From NCBI RefSeq assembly GCF_000758305.1, contig NZ_CP009458.1:4588001-4652000 (forward strand): 64,000 nt of DNA, in the 5' to 3' direction. The DNA comes from Cedecea neteri. Lineage in GTDB: Bacteria; Pseudomonadota; Gammaproteobacteria; Enterobacterales; Enterobacteriaceae. The translations under genes were made by a program, and so were the position numbers. Of the stretch, positions 33,423 through 41,743 are shown piece after piece. Under the pieces are notes generated by a model. It was not told where the DNA came from, made no database searches, and worked only from the letters and a program-made list of their open reading frames with translations. The first letter of the stretch is position 1, and the number at the start of each line of letters is the position of its first letter.

Positions 33423-35423
33423 GTGAAACATTCCCCTATACAATCCGCCAACCTCGGTTTTAACGAAGAAGGTACACCTGTATCCCGAGATTTTGACGAC
33501 GTTTACTTCTCTAACGATAACGGACTGGAAGAGACGCGTTACGTGTTCCTCGGCGGAAACCATCTCCCTGAACGCTTTGCAACCCACGAAAGACCGCTTT
33601 TTGTGGTGGCGGAAAGTGGGTTTGGCACCGGCCTTAACTTTTTGACTTTATGGCAGGCGTTCGATGAATTTTGTGTGAAACATGAAGATGCCTGCTTAAA
33701 ACGGCTGCATTTTATCAGTTTTGAAAAATTTCCCCTGACCGCCGCCGATCTGACGCTGGCCCATCAGCACTGGCCAGAGCTAAGTCGCTTCGCCACCGAG
33801 CTTCAGCAACAATGGCCGCTGCCGATTCCCGGCTGCCACCGCCTTCTGCTGGACAACGGCCGCATCACGCTTGACCTGTGGTTTGGCGATATTAACGAGC
33901 TGATATCTCAGTTAGATGACACCCTTAATCAGCAGGTCGATGCCTGGTTCCTGGACGGCTTCGCGCCGTCTAAAAATCCGGATATGTGGACGCAGCAGCT
34001 CTTCCAGGCCATGGTTCGCATGGCTCGCCCCGGCGGCACGCTGGCGACCTTTACCTCCGCAGGCTTTGTGCGCCGTGGGTTGATTGAAGCGGGCTTCACC
34101 GTGACACGCAGCAAAGGGTTTGGCCGCAAACGCGAAATGCTCGTAGGTTTTTTACAACAGCCCGTGGATATCCCTGCCCGCACGCCCTGGTACGCCCGCC
34201 CTGGCACAAGTGAACGTGAAACCGCGATTGTTGGCGGCGGCATTGCCAGTGCCCTGCTCGCCCTGGCGCTGCTGCGTCGAGGCTGGAAAATCACCCTGTA
34301 TTGCGAGGATGAAGCCCCAGCCCAGGGCGCTTCCGGCAACCGCCAGGGGGCACTTTACCCACTGCTAACCGCGCATGATGCGGCGCTAACCACCTTTTTC
34401 CCGGCGGCCTTCACCTTCGCGCGCCGCCTGTACGATGCCCTTCCGGTAACCTTTGATCATGCCTGGTGCGGCGTAACCCAGCTCGCGTGGGATGAAAAGA
34501 GCGCCCATAAAATCGAACAGATGCTCGGCCTGGGTTTGCCAGACTTGTTGGCGAAAGCCGTCGATGCTGAAACGGTGGCGGAAACCTGTGGCGTGGACAC
34601 CCAATGCGGTGGCATTAGCTATCCGCTGGGCGGCTGGCTCTACCCGGCACAGCTTACCGCTGGGGCACTGGCGCTGGCTGAACAGCAAGGGTTGAAGATT
34701 CAATATGGGCACCGGGTGGCCGATTTAACACCCGAGAATGGCGGCTGGAAGATTGGTTTTGCTCAACAGCAAACAGCTCGCCACGCCGCTGTCGTCCTCG
34801 CCAACGGTCATCAAATCAGCCGGTTTCCACAGACGCAAAACCTACCGGTATATTCAGTGGGCGGCCAGGTCAGCCATATTCCTACCACACCGGGCTTAAG
34901 CCAGCTCCGTCAGATACTGTGCTACGACGGCTACCTGACGCCGGTCAACCCGCAAAACCAGCAACATTGCATTGGTGCCAGTTATCATCGTGGCCAGGAT
35001 GAAATGGCCTGGAACGAAGAAGATCAACAGCATAATCGCCAGCGCCTGCTCGACTGCCTGCCACAGGCCGAATGGGCAAAAGAAGTGGACGTTTCAGCGA
35101 ACGAAGCCCGCTGCGGCGTACGCTGTGCTTCCCGCGACCATTTGCCAATGGTAGGCAGCGTACCTGATTACGAAGCCACACTGGAGCAATATGCCGGGCT
35201 TGCGGAGGAACGTGAAAACGCAGAGCCAGCACCGATTTACCGCAACCTTTATATGCTGGGCGCACTGGGTTCACGCGGGCTGTGCAGCGCGCCGCTGGCT
35301 TCAGAGATTCTGGCGGCGCAGATGAGTGAAGAACCAATTCCGCTGGATGCCGCCACGCTCGCGGCGCTGAACCCAAACCGGCTTTGGGTGAGAAAATTAT
35401 TGAAAGGCAAAGCGGTAAAATGA
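33423..35423 (+). CDS. mnmC: Bifunctional tRNA mnm5s2U biosynthesis protein MnmC
   Basis: The family-consistent start is the GTG giving VKHSPIQSANLGFNEEGTPV (666 residues; E. coli 668). A longer in-frame ATG start would add 24 unmatched residues. The N-terminal SAM-dependent methyltransferase domain has ESGFGTGLNFLTLWQAF and DAWFLDGFAPSKNPDMW. The C-terminal FAD oxidoreductase domain starts with TAIVGGGIASALLALALLRR near residue 263. It converts cmnm5s2U to mnm5s2U at tRNA wobble positions. Confidence 0.96.
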   Translation: MKHSPIQSANLGFNEEGTPVSRDFDDVYFSNDNGLEETRYVFLGGNHLPERFATHERPLFVVAESGFGTGLNFLTLWQAFDEFCVKHEDACLKRLHFISFEKFPLTAADLTLAHQHWPELSRFATELQQQWPLPIPGCHRLLLDNGRITLDLWFGDINELISQLDDTLNQQVDAWFLDGFAPSKNPDMWTQQLFQAMVRMARPGGTLATFTSAGFVRRGLIEAGFTVTRSKGFGRKREMLVGFLQQPVDIPARTPWYARPGTSERETAIVGGGIASALLALALLRRGWKITLYCEDEAPAQGASGNRQGALYPLLTAHDAALTTFFPAAFTFARRLYDALPVTFDHAWCGVTQLAWDEKSAHKIEQMLGLGLPDLLAKAVDAETVAETCGVDTQCGGISYPLGGWLYPAQLTAGALALAEQQGLKIQYGHRVADLTPENGGWKIGFAQQQTARHAAVVLANGHQISRFPQTQNLPVYSVGGQVSHIPTTPGLSQLRQILCYDGYLTPVNPQNQQHCIGASYHRGQDEMAWNEEDQQHNRQRLLDCLPQAEWAKEVDVSANEARCGVRCASRDHLPMVGSVPDYEATLEQYAGLAEERENAEPAPIYRNLYMLGALGSRGLCSAPLASEILAAQMSEEPIPLDAATLAALNPNRLWVRKLLKGKAVK

Positions 35424-35426
35424 TGT

Positions 35427-35586
35427 TCCCCTCACCCCGACCCTCTCCCCGGGGGAGAGGGAGAAAAACAGGAACTATTCCCTGAAAGATCCGTGAGAGA
35501 AAAACAAGGCTCTTTCTTTATAAGAAGTCGAGAGTTAAAACGATTTGTCCCCTCTCCCTTTTAGGGAGAGGGTTAGGGTGAGGGTC
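35427..35586. repeat. Two REP-like units between mnmC and yfcL
   Basis: One unit (CCCCTCACCCCGACCCTCTC and GGGGGAGAGGG) lies at 35427–35465. An inverted one (CCCCTCTCCCTTTTAGGGAG and AGGGTTAGGGTGAGGG) lies at 35548–35586. About 80 bases between them hold no recognisable feature. Confidence 0.8.
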
Positions 35587-35590
35587 AGTC

Positions 35591-35866
35591 TTAAAACTTC
35601 GCCTTCTCGAAAAGCGTATCCCACATACCCAGCACCAGCGCCTGATCGCGCGGCGAAAGCTCACCGGCCTGAATTGCCTTTTGCAGGCTATCGCTCACCA
35701 CCACATGCAGCGCGTCTGGCGTATGGTCATTGCCGTTTTCCAGTTCGGCTACCGCCAGCGTCAGGTGCCCACGCAGATAACCGCTGGCAAACAGGTCGTC
35801 GTCACTGGCGTGCTCCACCATCTCATCAATCAACGCCAAAATACGTGACTCAAATTCCGCGATCAT
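35591..35866 (-). CDS. yfcL: Small conserved protein YfcL
   Basis: This protein has about 91 residues (two adjacent ATG codons, 35869 and 35866, are possible starts), MIAEFESRILALIDEMVEHA onward. It is acidic and helical, with no signal peptide or membrane segment. It matches enterobacterial YfcL, of unknown function. It lies 27 bases downstream of epmC. Confidence 0.9.
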   Translation of the reverse strand: MIAEFESRILALIDEMVEHASDDDLFASGYLRGHLTLAVAELENGNDHTPDALHVVVSDSLQKAIQAGELSPRDQALVLGMWDTLFEKAKF

Positions 35867-35893
35867 CATACATCCTCTTCATACAGGTGATTT

Positions 35894-36442
35894 TTAGTTT
35901 AGGTCTTCTGGCCAGGCAAACTGCCCGGCTTCAAGCGCAGGGGTGCCATAATACGCCCTTAGCGCGTCAATCAAACGGGCTGGGCGCTCTGGGATCCCTT
36001 CTTTCAGATAAGTCATAACCTGGTCATGAACCCGGCGCTGAAACGCAATGCGGTCAGGCTCAAAGTCGCCGCTCAGGTTGTCGCAGCTGACGTTAAACGG
36101 GAAGCCCGCGGCGGTGCTGAGCATCCACTCCAGCGCCTGCGGCTTCACTTCCACGTCTTCGAACTTGCCCTGAGTTTCGGCGTCGCGGCCATCCGGGCAG
36201 TACCAGTAGCCGAAGTCCACCAGTTTCCGACGCTCTGCACCCGCCACGCACCAGTGGGAGATTTCATGCATTCCGCTGGCGTAATAGCCGTGCGCGAAGA
36301 CGATGCGGTTATACGGCAGTTCGTCATCCGCAGGCAGATAGATCGGCTCGTCATCGCCCTTGATCAGGCGGGTATTAAACTCTGCCAGGAAGCAGCTATC
36401 GAACACGTCAATCAGTTCCTGGTAATGGTGCTGTTTGCTCAT
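35894..36442 (-). CDS. epmC: Elongation factor P hydroxylase
   Basis: The ATG giving MSKQHHYQELIDVFDSCFLA yields 182 residues, the E. coli length; an ATG five codons upstream is also in frame. The motif MHEISHWCVAGAERRKLVDF has the HExxH-like metal ligands, and GYWYCPDGRDAETQ follows. EpmC hydroxylates the beta-lysylated Lys34 of EF-P. It is close to yfcA upstream and yfcL downstream. Confidence 0.94.
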   Translation of the reverse strand: MSKQHHYQELIDVFDSCFLAEFNTRLIKGDDEPIYLPADDELPYNRIVFAHGYYASGMHEISHWCVAGAERRKLVDFGYWYCPDGRDAETQGKFEDVEVKPQALEWMLSTAAGFPFNVSCDNLSGDFEPDRIAFQRRVHDQVMTYLKEGIPERPARLIDALRAYYGTPALEAGQFAWPEDLN

Positions 36443-36458
36443 TGTTGCATCATTCATT

Positions 36459-37256
36459 TCAGGCTATCCCTAACCAATGGAGAATTTCCGCTCCGTGGCT
36501 GTCATACAGCAACTTGGTGCTCATCACCGCCGAAACGACGACGATCATCGGGCGAATCAGCTGCTGCCCTTTACTTAAGACGAGGCGCGAACCCGCCCTC
36601 GCCCCTAAAAATTGCCCGGCCATCATCACAAAGCCAGTGCCCCAAATTACCTTGCCACCGATGATAAACAGCAGCAGCCCGCCAAGGTTTGACGTAGCGT
36701 TCAGGACTTTCGCGTGGGCGGTAGATTTGGCGAGATTGAAGCCACAAAGCGTCACAAAAGCGAGGGCGTAAAACGACCCGGCGCCGGGGCCAAAGAAGCC
36801 ATCATAAAAACCGACGCAGCCCCCGGCAATTAACGCGAACGGCAAACCGTGCAGGCGGCGCTGCCGGTCTTCTTCCCCGAGCTTTGGCATCAGCAGAAAA
36901 TAAAGCCCAATACCGATAATCAGCAGCGGCAGAATCTGGCGCAAAATATCGGACTTCACGTGCTGTACCAACAATGCGCCACAGGTGGAGCCGATAAACG
37001 TCATCAGAATATTGAGTTTCTGGTCGGCAAGGCTGACCACCTTGCGGCGAATAAAATAGAGAGAGGCTGAAACCGACCCGCCGCAGGCCTGAAGCTTGTT
37101 GGTTGCCAGAGCCTGAGCCGGAGACATACCCGCCGCCAGCAAAGCCGGGACCGTCAGTAACCCACCGCCGCCCGCAAGGGCATCAATAAACCCGGCAAGC
37201 ATGGCGACGAAAAACAGCGCCACCAGCAGCAGCGGGGAAACCATAAACCATTCCAT
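36459..37256 (-). CDS. yfcA: TauE/SafE-family membrane protein YfcA
   Basis: This 265-residue protein has about eight hydrophobic segments and the TauE/SafE repeat signatures GFIDALAGGGGLLTVPALLA (near residue 22) and GFYDGFFGPGAGSFYALAF (near residue 150). Family members are proposed sulfite or organosulfur anion exporters; the substrate is unknown here. It starts directly after the mepA stop codon. Confidence 0.91.
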   Translation of the reverse strand: MEWFMVSPLLLVALFFVAMLAGFIDALAGGGGLLTVPALLAAGMSPAQALATNKLQACGGSVSASLYFIRRKVVSLADQKLNILMTFIGSTCGALLVQHVKSDILRQILPLLIIGIGLYFLLMPKLGEEDRQRRLHGLPFALIAGGCVGFYDGFFGPGAGSFYALAFVTLCGFNLAKSTAHAKVLNATSNLGGLLLFIIGGKVIWGTGFVMMAGQFLGARAGSRLVLSKGQQLIRPMIVVVSAVMSTKLLYDSHGAEILHWLGIA

Positions 37257-38081
37257 TTAGAGAACGTGCTCATCCAGTAATGCCTGACAGGAGGCGGGTA
37301 AAGGCGGTGGGGTTGTCTTTTTCGGTGGCGTGCTGCCTGGCGCAGGCGGCGCGAACCAGCTTTGCAGCTCGGCACCACAGCCGTCTCCCGGAGGAGGCAG
37401 AGGCTGATCCTCACATTCCAGGCTGTTGGCCGGGCAACGCAGGCGAACGTGCATGTGGGCGCGGTGGGCAAACCACGGACGCACCTTACGCAGCCAGTCG
37501 CGGTCAGCCCCAGCATCTTCACAAAGCCGCTGCTTAATAGCCGGGTTCACGAAGATACGCGTCACTTCATTATCTTTTGCCGCGAGCTTAATCAGGCTAT
37601 CGATTTCTGGTTTCCACAACGACGGCACCACGCGTTTGCCATCGGCAGCGACTAAGTCCAGCGCCTGAGGGCGCAGCAATTGCGCCGACGTCCAGCGAGT
37701 TTTTGGCAACTGCAGGAAGATATCGACATCAAGCCCGGTCTGGTGGCTGGCGTGACCGGAGCTAAAACGCCCGCCTGCCGCCATGCCCATATCACCAATC
37801 AATACCGTGCCCAGGCCGAGCTGCTTGACCTGATTACTCAGGCGCTGAATAAACATCACCAGATCGGGATGACCAAAGTAGCGACGCTGATCCGGGTGCA
37901 TCACCTGATAGCGGGCATCTTCAAGCGGCAACGCGTGAGCCCCCACGATACAGCCGTTGGAAAATGCGCCGATAGACTGCGCGCTTCCGGCTATCGGGTG
38001 GTCGATTTTTTGCCACGGCGTGGCCGCTAAAGCCTGGGCGCTGGCGGCCAGCGCCAGCATCCCGATCAGGAGTTTTTTCAT
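37257..38081 (-). CDS. mepA: Penicillin-insensitive murein DD-/LD-endopeptidase
   Basis: This 274-residue protein has a Sec signal peptide (MKKLLIGMLALAASAQALAA). It has the LAS-family zinc motifs SSGHASHQTGLDVDIF (His and Asp ligands, near residue 112) and WFAHRAHMHVRLRC (near residue 205). It cleaves cross-links in peptidoglycan in the periplasm. It lies 4 bases after aroC, the usual aroC-mepA operon. Confidence 0.96.
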   Translation of the reverse strand: MKKLLIGMLALAASAQALAATPWQKIDHPIAGSAQSIGAFSNGCIVGAHALPLEDARYQVMHPDQRRYFGHPDLVMFIQRLSNQVKQLGLGTVLIGDMGMAAGGRFSSGHASHQTGLDVDIFLQLPKTRWTSAQLLRPQALDLVAADGKRVVPSLWKPEIDSLIKLAAKDNEVTRIFVNPAIKQRLCEDAGADRDWLRKVRPWFAHRAHMHVRLRCPANSLECEDQPLPPPGDGCGAELQSWFAPPAPGSTPPKKTTPPPLPASCQALLDEHVL

Positions 38082-38085
38082 CGTC

Positions 38086-39171
38086 TTACCAGCGAGGCAG
38101 CGGGGAAGAAACGTCAGCGTTCTGAGCGCGCTGGCGCAGCAGGTGATCCATCAGCACGATAGCCAGCATGGCTTCTGCGATCGGCACTGCGCGGATCCCC
38201 ACGCAAGGATCGTGACGCCCGCGGGTGATCATCTCCACTTCTTCGCCTTCGCGATTAATGGTTTTACCCGGCACGGTAATGCTGGAAGTTGGTTTCAGGG
38301 CCATGTTGGCCACGATCTGCTGGCCGCTGCTGATGCCGCCCAGAATGCCGCCCGCGTGGTTGCTCTGAAAACCTTGCTGGGTGATTTCGTCCCGGTTTTG
38401 GCTGCCACGCAGGTTAACCACGCCGAAGCCCTCGCCGATTTCCACGCCTTTCACCGCGTTGATGCTCATCAGCGCGTGGGCAATGTCTGCGTCCAGGCGG
38501 TCAAAGACCGGTTCACCGAGGCCCGGCGGCACGTTGTCAGCCACAACGGTCACTTTCGCGCCGATGGAGTCGCCCTCTTTTTTCAGGCCCCGCATCAGCT
38601 CATCCAGCGCTTCGATTTTATCCGGGTCCGGGCAGAAGAACGGGTTCTGCTCAACCTGATCCCAGTCTTTAATTTCCAGCGGAATATCGCCCATCTGTGT
38701 CAGGCAGCCGCGAATTTTAATGCCGAATTTCTGCTCAAGGTATTTCTTGGCAATCGCGCCTGCTGCAACCCGCATAGCGGTTTCGCGCGCGGAAGAACGG
38801 CCACCGCCGCGATAGTCACGCAGGCCGTATTTTTGTTCGTAGGTGTAATCCGCGTGCCCCGGACGGAACACGTCTTTGATAGCGCTGTAATCCTGGGAAC
38901 GCTGATCGGTGTTTTCAATCAGCAGGCCAATGCTCGTACCGGTCGTCACACCTTCAAACACGCCGGAGAGAATTTTGACCTGGTCAGGTTCACGGCGTTG
39001 AGTGGTGTAACGCGAGGTACCCGGGCGGCGGCGATCGAGATCGTGCTGCAGGTCGGCTTCGGTCAGCGGGATGCCCGGCGGTACGCCGTCAACAATGCAA
39101 CCCAGCGCGATGCCGTGAGATTCACCAAATGTCGTTACTCGAAAAACCTGTCCAATACTGTTACCAGCCAT
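38086..39171 (-). CDS. aroC: Chorismate synthase
   Basis: This 361-residue protein starts MAGNSIGQVFRVTTFGESHG, the first chorismate synthase signature; GIALGCIVDGVPPG, RDYRGGGRSSARETAMRVAA and the C-terminal RGRHDPCVGIRAVPIAEAML also match. It uses reduced FMN to make chorismate from EPSP. It lies between prmB and mepA. A hairpin at 39223–39240 separates it from prmB upstream. Confidence 0.98.
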   Translation of the reverse strand: MAGNSIGQVFRVTTFGESHGIALGCIVDGVPPGIPLTEADLQHDLDRRRPGTSRYTTQRREPDQVKILSGVFEGVTTGTSIGLLIENTDQRSQDYSAIKDVFRPGHADYTYEQKYGLRDYRGGGRSSARETAMRVAAGAIAKKYLEQKFGIKIRGCLTQMGDIPLEIKDWDQVEQNPFFCPDPDKIEALDELMRGLKKEGDSIGAKVTVVADNVPPGLGEPVFDRLDADIAHALMSINAVKGVEIGEGFGVVNLRGSQNRDEITQQGFQSNHAGGILGGISSGQQIVANMALKPTSSITVPGKTINREGEEVEMITRGRHDPCVGIRAVPIAEAMLAIVLMDHLLRQRAQNADVSSPLPRW

Positions 39172-39217
39172 CACGGCTCCTTAATCACCGTTCTAGTTAT
39201 TGTGTTGTGCGCGGGAA

Positions 39218-39241
39218 GTAAAACGAGCCCGAAGGCTCGTC
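39218..39241. terminator. Hairpin between prmB and aroC
   Basis: ACGAGCC (39223–39229) and GGCTCGT (39234–39240) form a stem around CGAA. On the minus strand TTTTA follows, so partial termination after prmB is likely. Confidence 0.65.
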
Positions 39242-39253
39242 TACGTTCGGCAA

Positions 39254-40186
39254 TTAATCTTTGTAGATACTGAAGTACTCGCGAGCGTCAATCAGCTGCG
39301 CTTTCGTCAGCATAAATACGCCGTCTCCGCCGTTGTCGAACTCAAGCCAGGTAAACGGCACCTCCGGGTACTGCTCCATCAGGTGTACCATGCTGTTCCC
39401 GACTTCACAAATCAGGATCCCGCCGTCGGCCAGATAATCCGGCGCACAGCCAAGAATACGACGAGCCAGCTTCAGGCCATCGCTGCCGGCCGCCAGGCCC
39501 AGCTCTGGTTCGAAGTGGTATTCACCCGGCAGATCCGCCATATCTTCTTCATCAACATACGGCGGATTCGTGACAATCACGTCGTACTGCACTTTAGGCA
39601 GGTCGCGGAACAGGTCAGAGCGAATCGGCGTGACGTTGTGGTCCAGACCGTGCTCGGCAATGTTCTGCTCGGCCACGGCGATAGCGTCAGGGGAAATATC
39701 AACGATATCCACTTCCGCATTCGGGAATTCATAGGCGCAGGCAATCCCGATGCAGCCGCTGCCGGTGCACATATCCAGAATGTGCTGAGGCTCGTGGTCA
39801 ATCATCCCGGCAAAGCGGTTATTGATCAGTTCCCCAATCGGCGAACGCGGAACCAGCACACGTTCGTCCACGTAAAACTCGTGGCCGCAGAACCAGGCTT
39901 TATTGGTCAGGTAGGCAACCGGAATACGTTCGTTGACGCGGCGAATCACGCGTTCAACGATGCGGTGGCGCTCGCTTGGGGTCAGACGCGCGGTGCGCAT
40001 GTCTTCAGGAATATCCAGCGGCAGGTACAGGCTTGGCAGAACCAGCTGAACGGCTTCATCCCATGGATTGTCGGTGCCGTGCCCATACCAGATATTGGCG
40101 GCGCTAAAGCGGCTGACCGACCAGCGCAGCATGTCCTGAATGGTATGCAGCTCGTTTACTGCCTCATCGACGAAAATTTTATCCAC
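39254..40186 (-). CDS. prmB: 50S ribosomal protein uL3 glutamine methyltransferase
   Basis: This 310-residue SAM-dependent methyltransferase has the SAM site ILDMCTGSGCIGIACAYEF (near residue 136) and the catalytic NPPY in VIVTNPPYVDEEDMADLPGE. The N-terminal helical domain binds the protein substrate. PrmB methylates Gln150 of ribosomal protein uL3. It is divergent from smrB. Confidence 0.97.
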   Translation of the reverse strand: MDKIFVDEAVNELHTIQDMLRWSVSRFSAANIWYGHGTDNPWDEAVQLVLPSLYLPLDIPEDMRTARLTPSERHRIVERVIRRVNERIPVAYLTNKAWFCGHEFYVDERVLVPRSPIGELINNRFAGMIDHEPQHILDMCTGSGCIGIACAYEFPNAEVDIVDISPDAIAVAEQNIAEHGLDHNVTPIRSDLFRDLPKVQYDVIVTNPPYVDEEDMADLPGEYHFEPELGLAAGSDGLKLARRILGCAPDYLADGGILICEVGNSMVHLMEQYPEVPFTWLEFDNGGDGVFMLTKAQLIDAREYFSIYKD

Positions 40187-40359
40187 GTGCCCTCCGCAGG
40201 CGACTCACGCTAGTTCAATAATAATCGGCTAGTTTGCCATGAAGGAGGCGACAAATCAGCATTCATCAACGTCAGGAGGCCGTGAAATTTGCGTTTTCTT
40301 TATTGCTGCCGGGGAAAGCAGGTAAACTGCCCGCAAAGCGAATGCGAGATGAGAGAAAC

Positions 40360-40911
40360 ATGAAAAAGAAATCACCGCTCAGTTCCGAAGATGAGGCGCT
40401 GTTTCGCGGCCTGATGGGCGGCACCAAAAAACTGGCTCAGGACACGATCGTCCACCGCCCGGTGCGCAAAAAAATAACGGAAGTGCCCGTGAAACGTCTG
40501 CTGCAGGAGCAGGCCGATGCCAGCCACTATTTTTCCGATGAATTCCAGCCGCGCCTGGCGACCGAAGGGCCAATGCGCTATGTACGTGAAGGTGTGAGCC
40601 ATTTTGAGCTAAAAAAACTGCGTCGCGGTGATTACTCCCCGGAGCTGTTTCTTGATTTACACGGCCTGACCCAGCTTCAGGCTAAACAGGAATTAGGTGC
40701 CCTGATAGCCGCCTGCCGTCGCGAGCATGTTTTCTGTGCCTGTGTGATGCACGGCCACGGTAAACACGTCCTTAAACAGCAAACGCCGCTGTGGCTGGCG
40801 CAGCATCCGCATATTGTGGCGTTTCATCAGGCACCGAAAGAGTACGGCGGCGATGCCGCGCTGCTGGTGCTGATTGAGATTGAGGAGTGGCAGCCGCCCG
40901 AGTTGCCGTAA
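40360..40911 (+). CDS. smrB: Ribosome-collision endonuclease SmrB
   Basis: The ATG giving MKKKSPLSSEDEALFRGLMG yields 183 residues, the E. coli length; an in-frame ATG 26 codons upstream adds unmatched sequence. The C-terminal Smr domain shows LFLDLHGLTQLQAKQELGAL and the VMHGHGKHVLKQQTPLWL motif. SmrB cleaves mRNA between collided ribosomes and starts rescue. It is divergent from prmB. Confidence 0.95.
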   Translation: MKKKSPLSSEDEALFRGLMGGTKKLAQDTIVHRPVRKKITEVPVKRLLQEQADASHYFSDEFQPRLATEGPMRYVREGVSHFELKKLRRGDYSPELFLDLHGLTQLQAKQELGALIAACRREHVFCACVMHGHGKHVLKQQTPLWLAQHPHIVAFHQAPKEYGGDAALLVLIEIEEWQPPELP

Positions 40912-40928
40912 ATTCAGCGCAAGAGATT

Positions 40929-41009
40929 GCCCTCACCCCGGTCCCATTGGAAAAAAACAACGCCGGGCAGTCCCCTCGCCCCCCTGGGGAGAGGGTTAGG
41001 GTGAGGGGA
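40929..41009. repeat. REP-like element between smrB and sixA
   Basis: CCCTCACCCCGGTCCCATTG begins the unit, an interrupted middle follows, and GGGGAGAGGGTTAGGGTGAG ends it. It lies just after the smrB stop codon and before a terminator hairpin. Confidence 0.75.
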
Positions 41010-41031
41010 AAAATTCTCAGCACCTTAAACG

Positions 41032-41062
41032 CAAAAAGAGCCGCTCTCGCGACTCTTTTTTC
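41032..41062. terminator. Bidirectional terminator between smrB and sixA
   Basis: AAAAAGAG (41033–41040) and CTCTTTTT (41053–41060) flank a CCGCTCTCGCGA loop, between converging stop codons. Confidence 0.8.
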
Positions 41063-41075
41063 ATGCTCACAGCAA

Positions 41076-41564
41076 TCAGATAGCCTTAGCCACCTTGAAG
41101 TTACAGGGGCTCATCTGCCAGTTAAACACACCTTTACCGGTATCCGGGTCCAGCGTGACGTTGGCAATGGCCGACGTGGTAAACATCGGCGGAGCCTCTT
41201 CCGGGCAAAGCTCGGAAACAAGGTAACCGACCAGCGGCAGGTGGGAAACCACCAGCGCAGATTCAACACCTTCACTCGCCAGCGCCAGCAGGTAATCCCC
41301 CACCAGGCCCACATCACCACAAGGCCGCAGCTCTGGCAGGATGTCTTCTTTTTCCGGGAGGTTCAGCGCTTCCCGCACCACGTCCAGGGTCTGTTCAGCT
41401 CGCAGGTAAGGGCTCACCAGAACACGTTCGATACTTGCCACTTGACCCGTTAACCAGGTCGCCATCAGACGGGACTCATCACAACCACATTGGGTTAAGG
41501 GACGAACCGAGTCGCTGGCAGCATCGAGTGCTGCGTCGCCGTGACGCATGATAAAAACTTGCAT
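41076..41564 (-). CDS. sixA: Phosphohistidine phosphatase SixA
   Basis: This 162-residue protein has the histidine phosphatase RHG motif at its start (MQVFIMRHGDAALDAASDSV), YLRAEQTLDVVREAL, and the second His in LVVSHLPLVGYLVSEL. SixA removes phosphate from the histidine phosphotransfer domain of ArcB and from NPr. About 180 bases separate it from fadJ on the same strand. Confidence 0.95.
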   Translation of the reverse strand: MQVFIMRHGDAALDAASDSVRPLTQCGCDESRLMATWLTGQVASIERVLVSPYLRAEQTLDVVREALNLPEKEDILPELRPCGDVGLVGDYLLALASEGVESALVVSHLPLVGYLVSELCPEEAPPMFTTSAIANVTLDPDTGKGVFNWQMSPCNFKVAKAI

Positions 41565-41743
41565 ATTGCACCGCTTTTGTTAACCAGGAACGCCTGAACC
41601 CACACGCTGAAAAAGTGGGGTTCACGGCAGCCGGGCATTGTGCCTTATCCGTACATCGAATGAAACGCTGTCTTTTACCTCAATGCTGCAAGTATAGTCA
41701 ATATCTGTTTACAAAATGACCTTGCAGCGTACATTTACCGGTT

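Noticed and set aside
37957..39273. Long plus-strand open frame opposite aroC
   Set aside because: aroC is unambiguous on the minus strand; the frame spans the aroC gene and both flanking gaps without any known motif.
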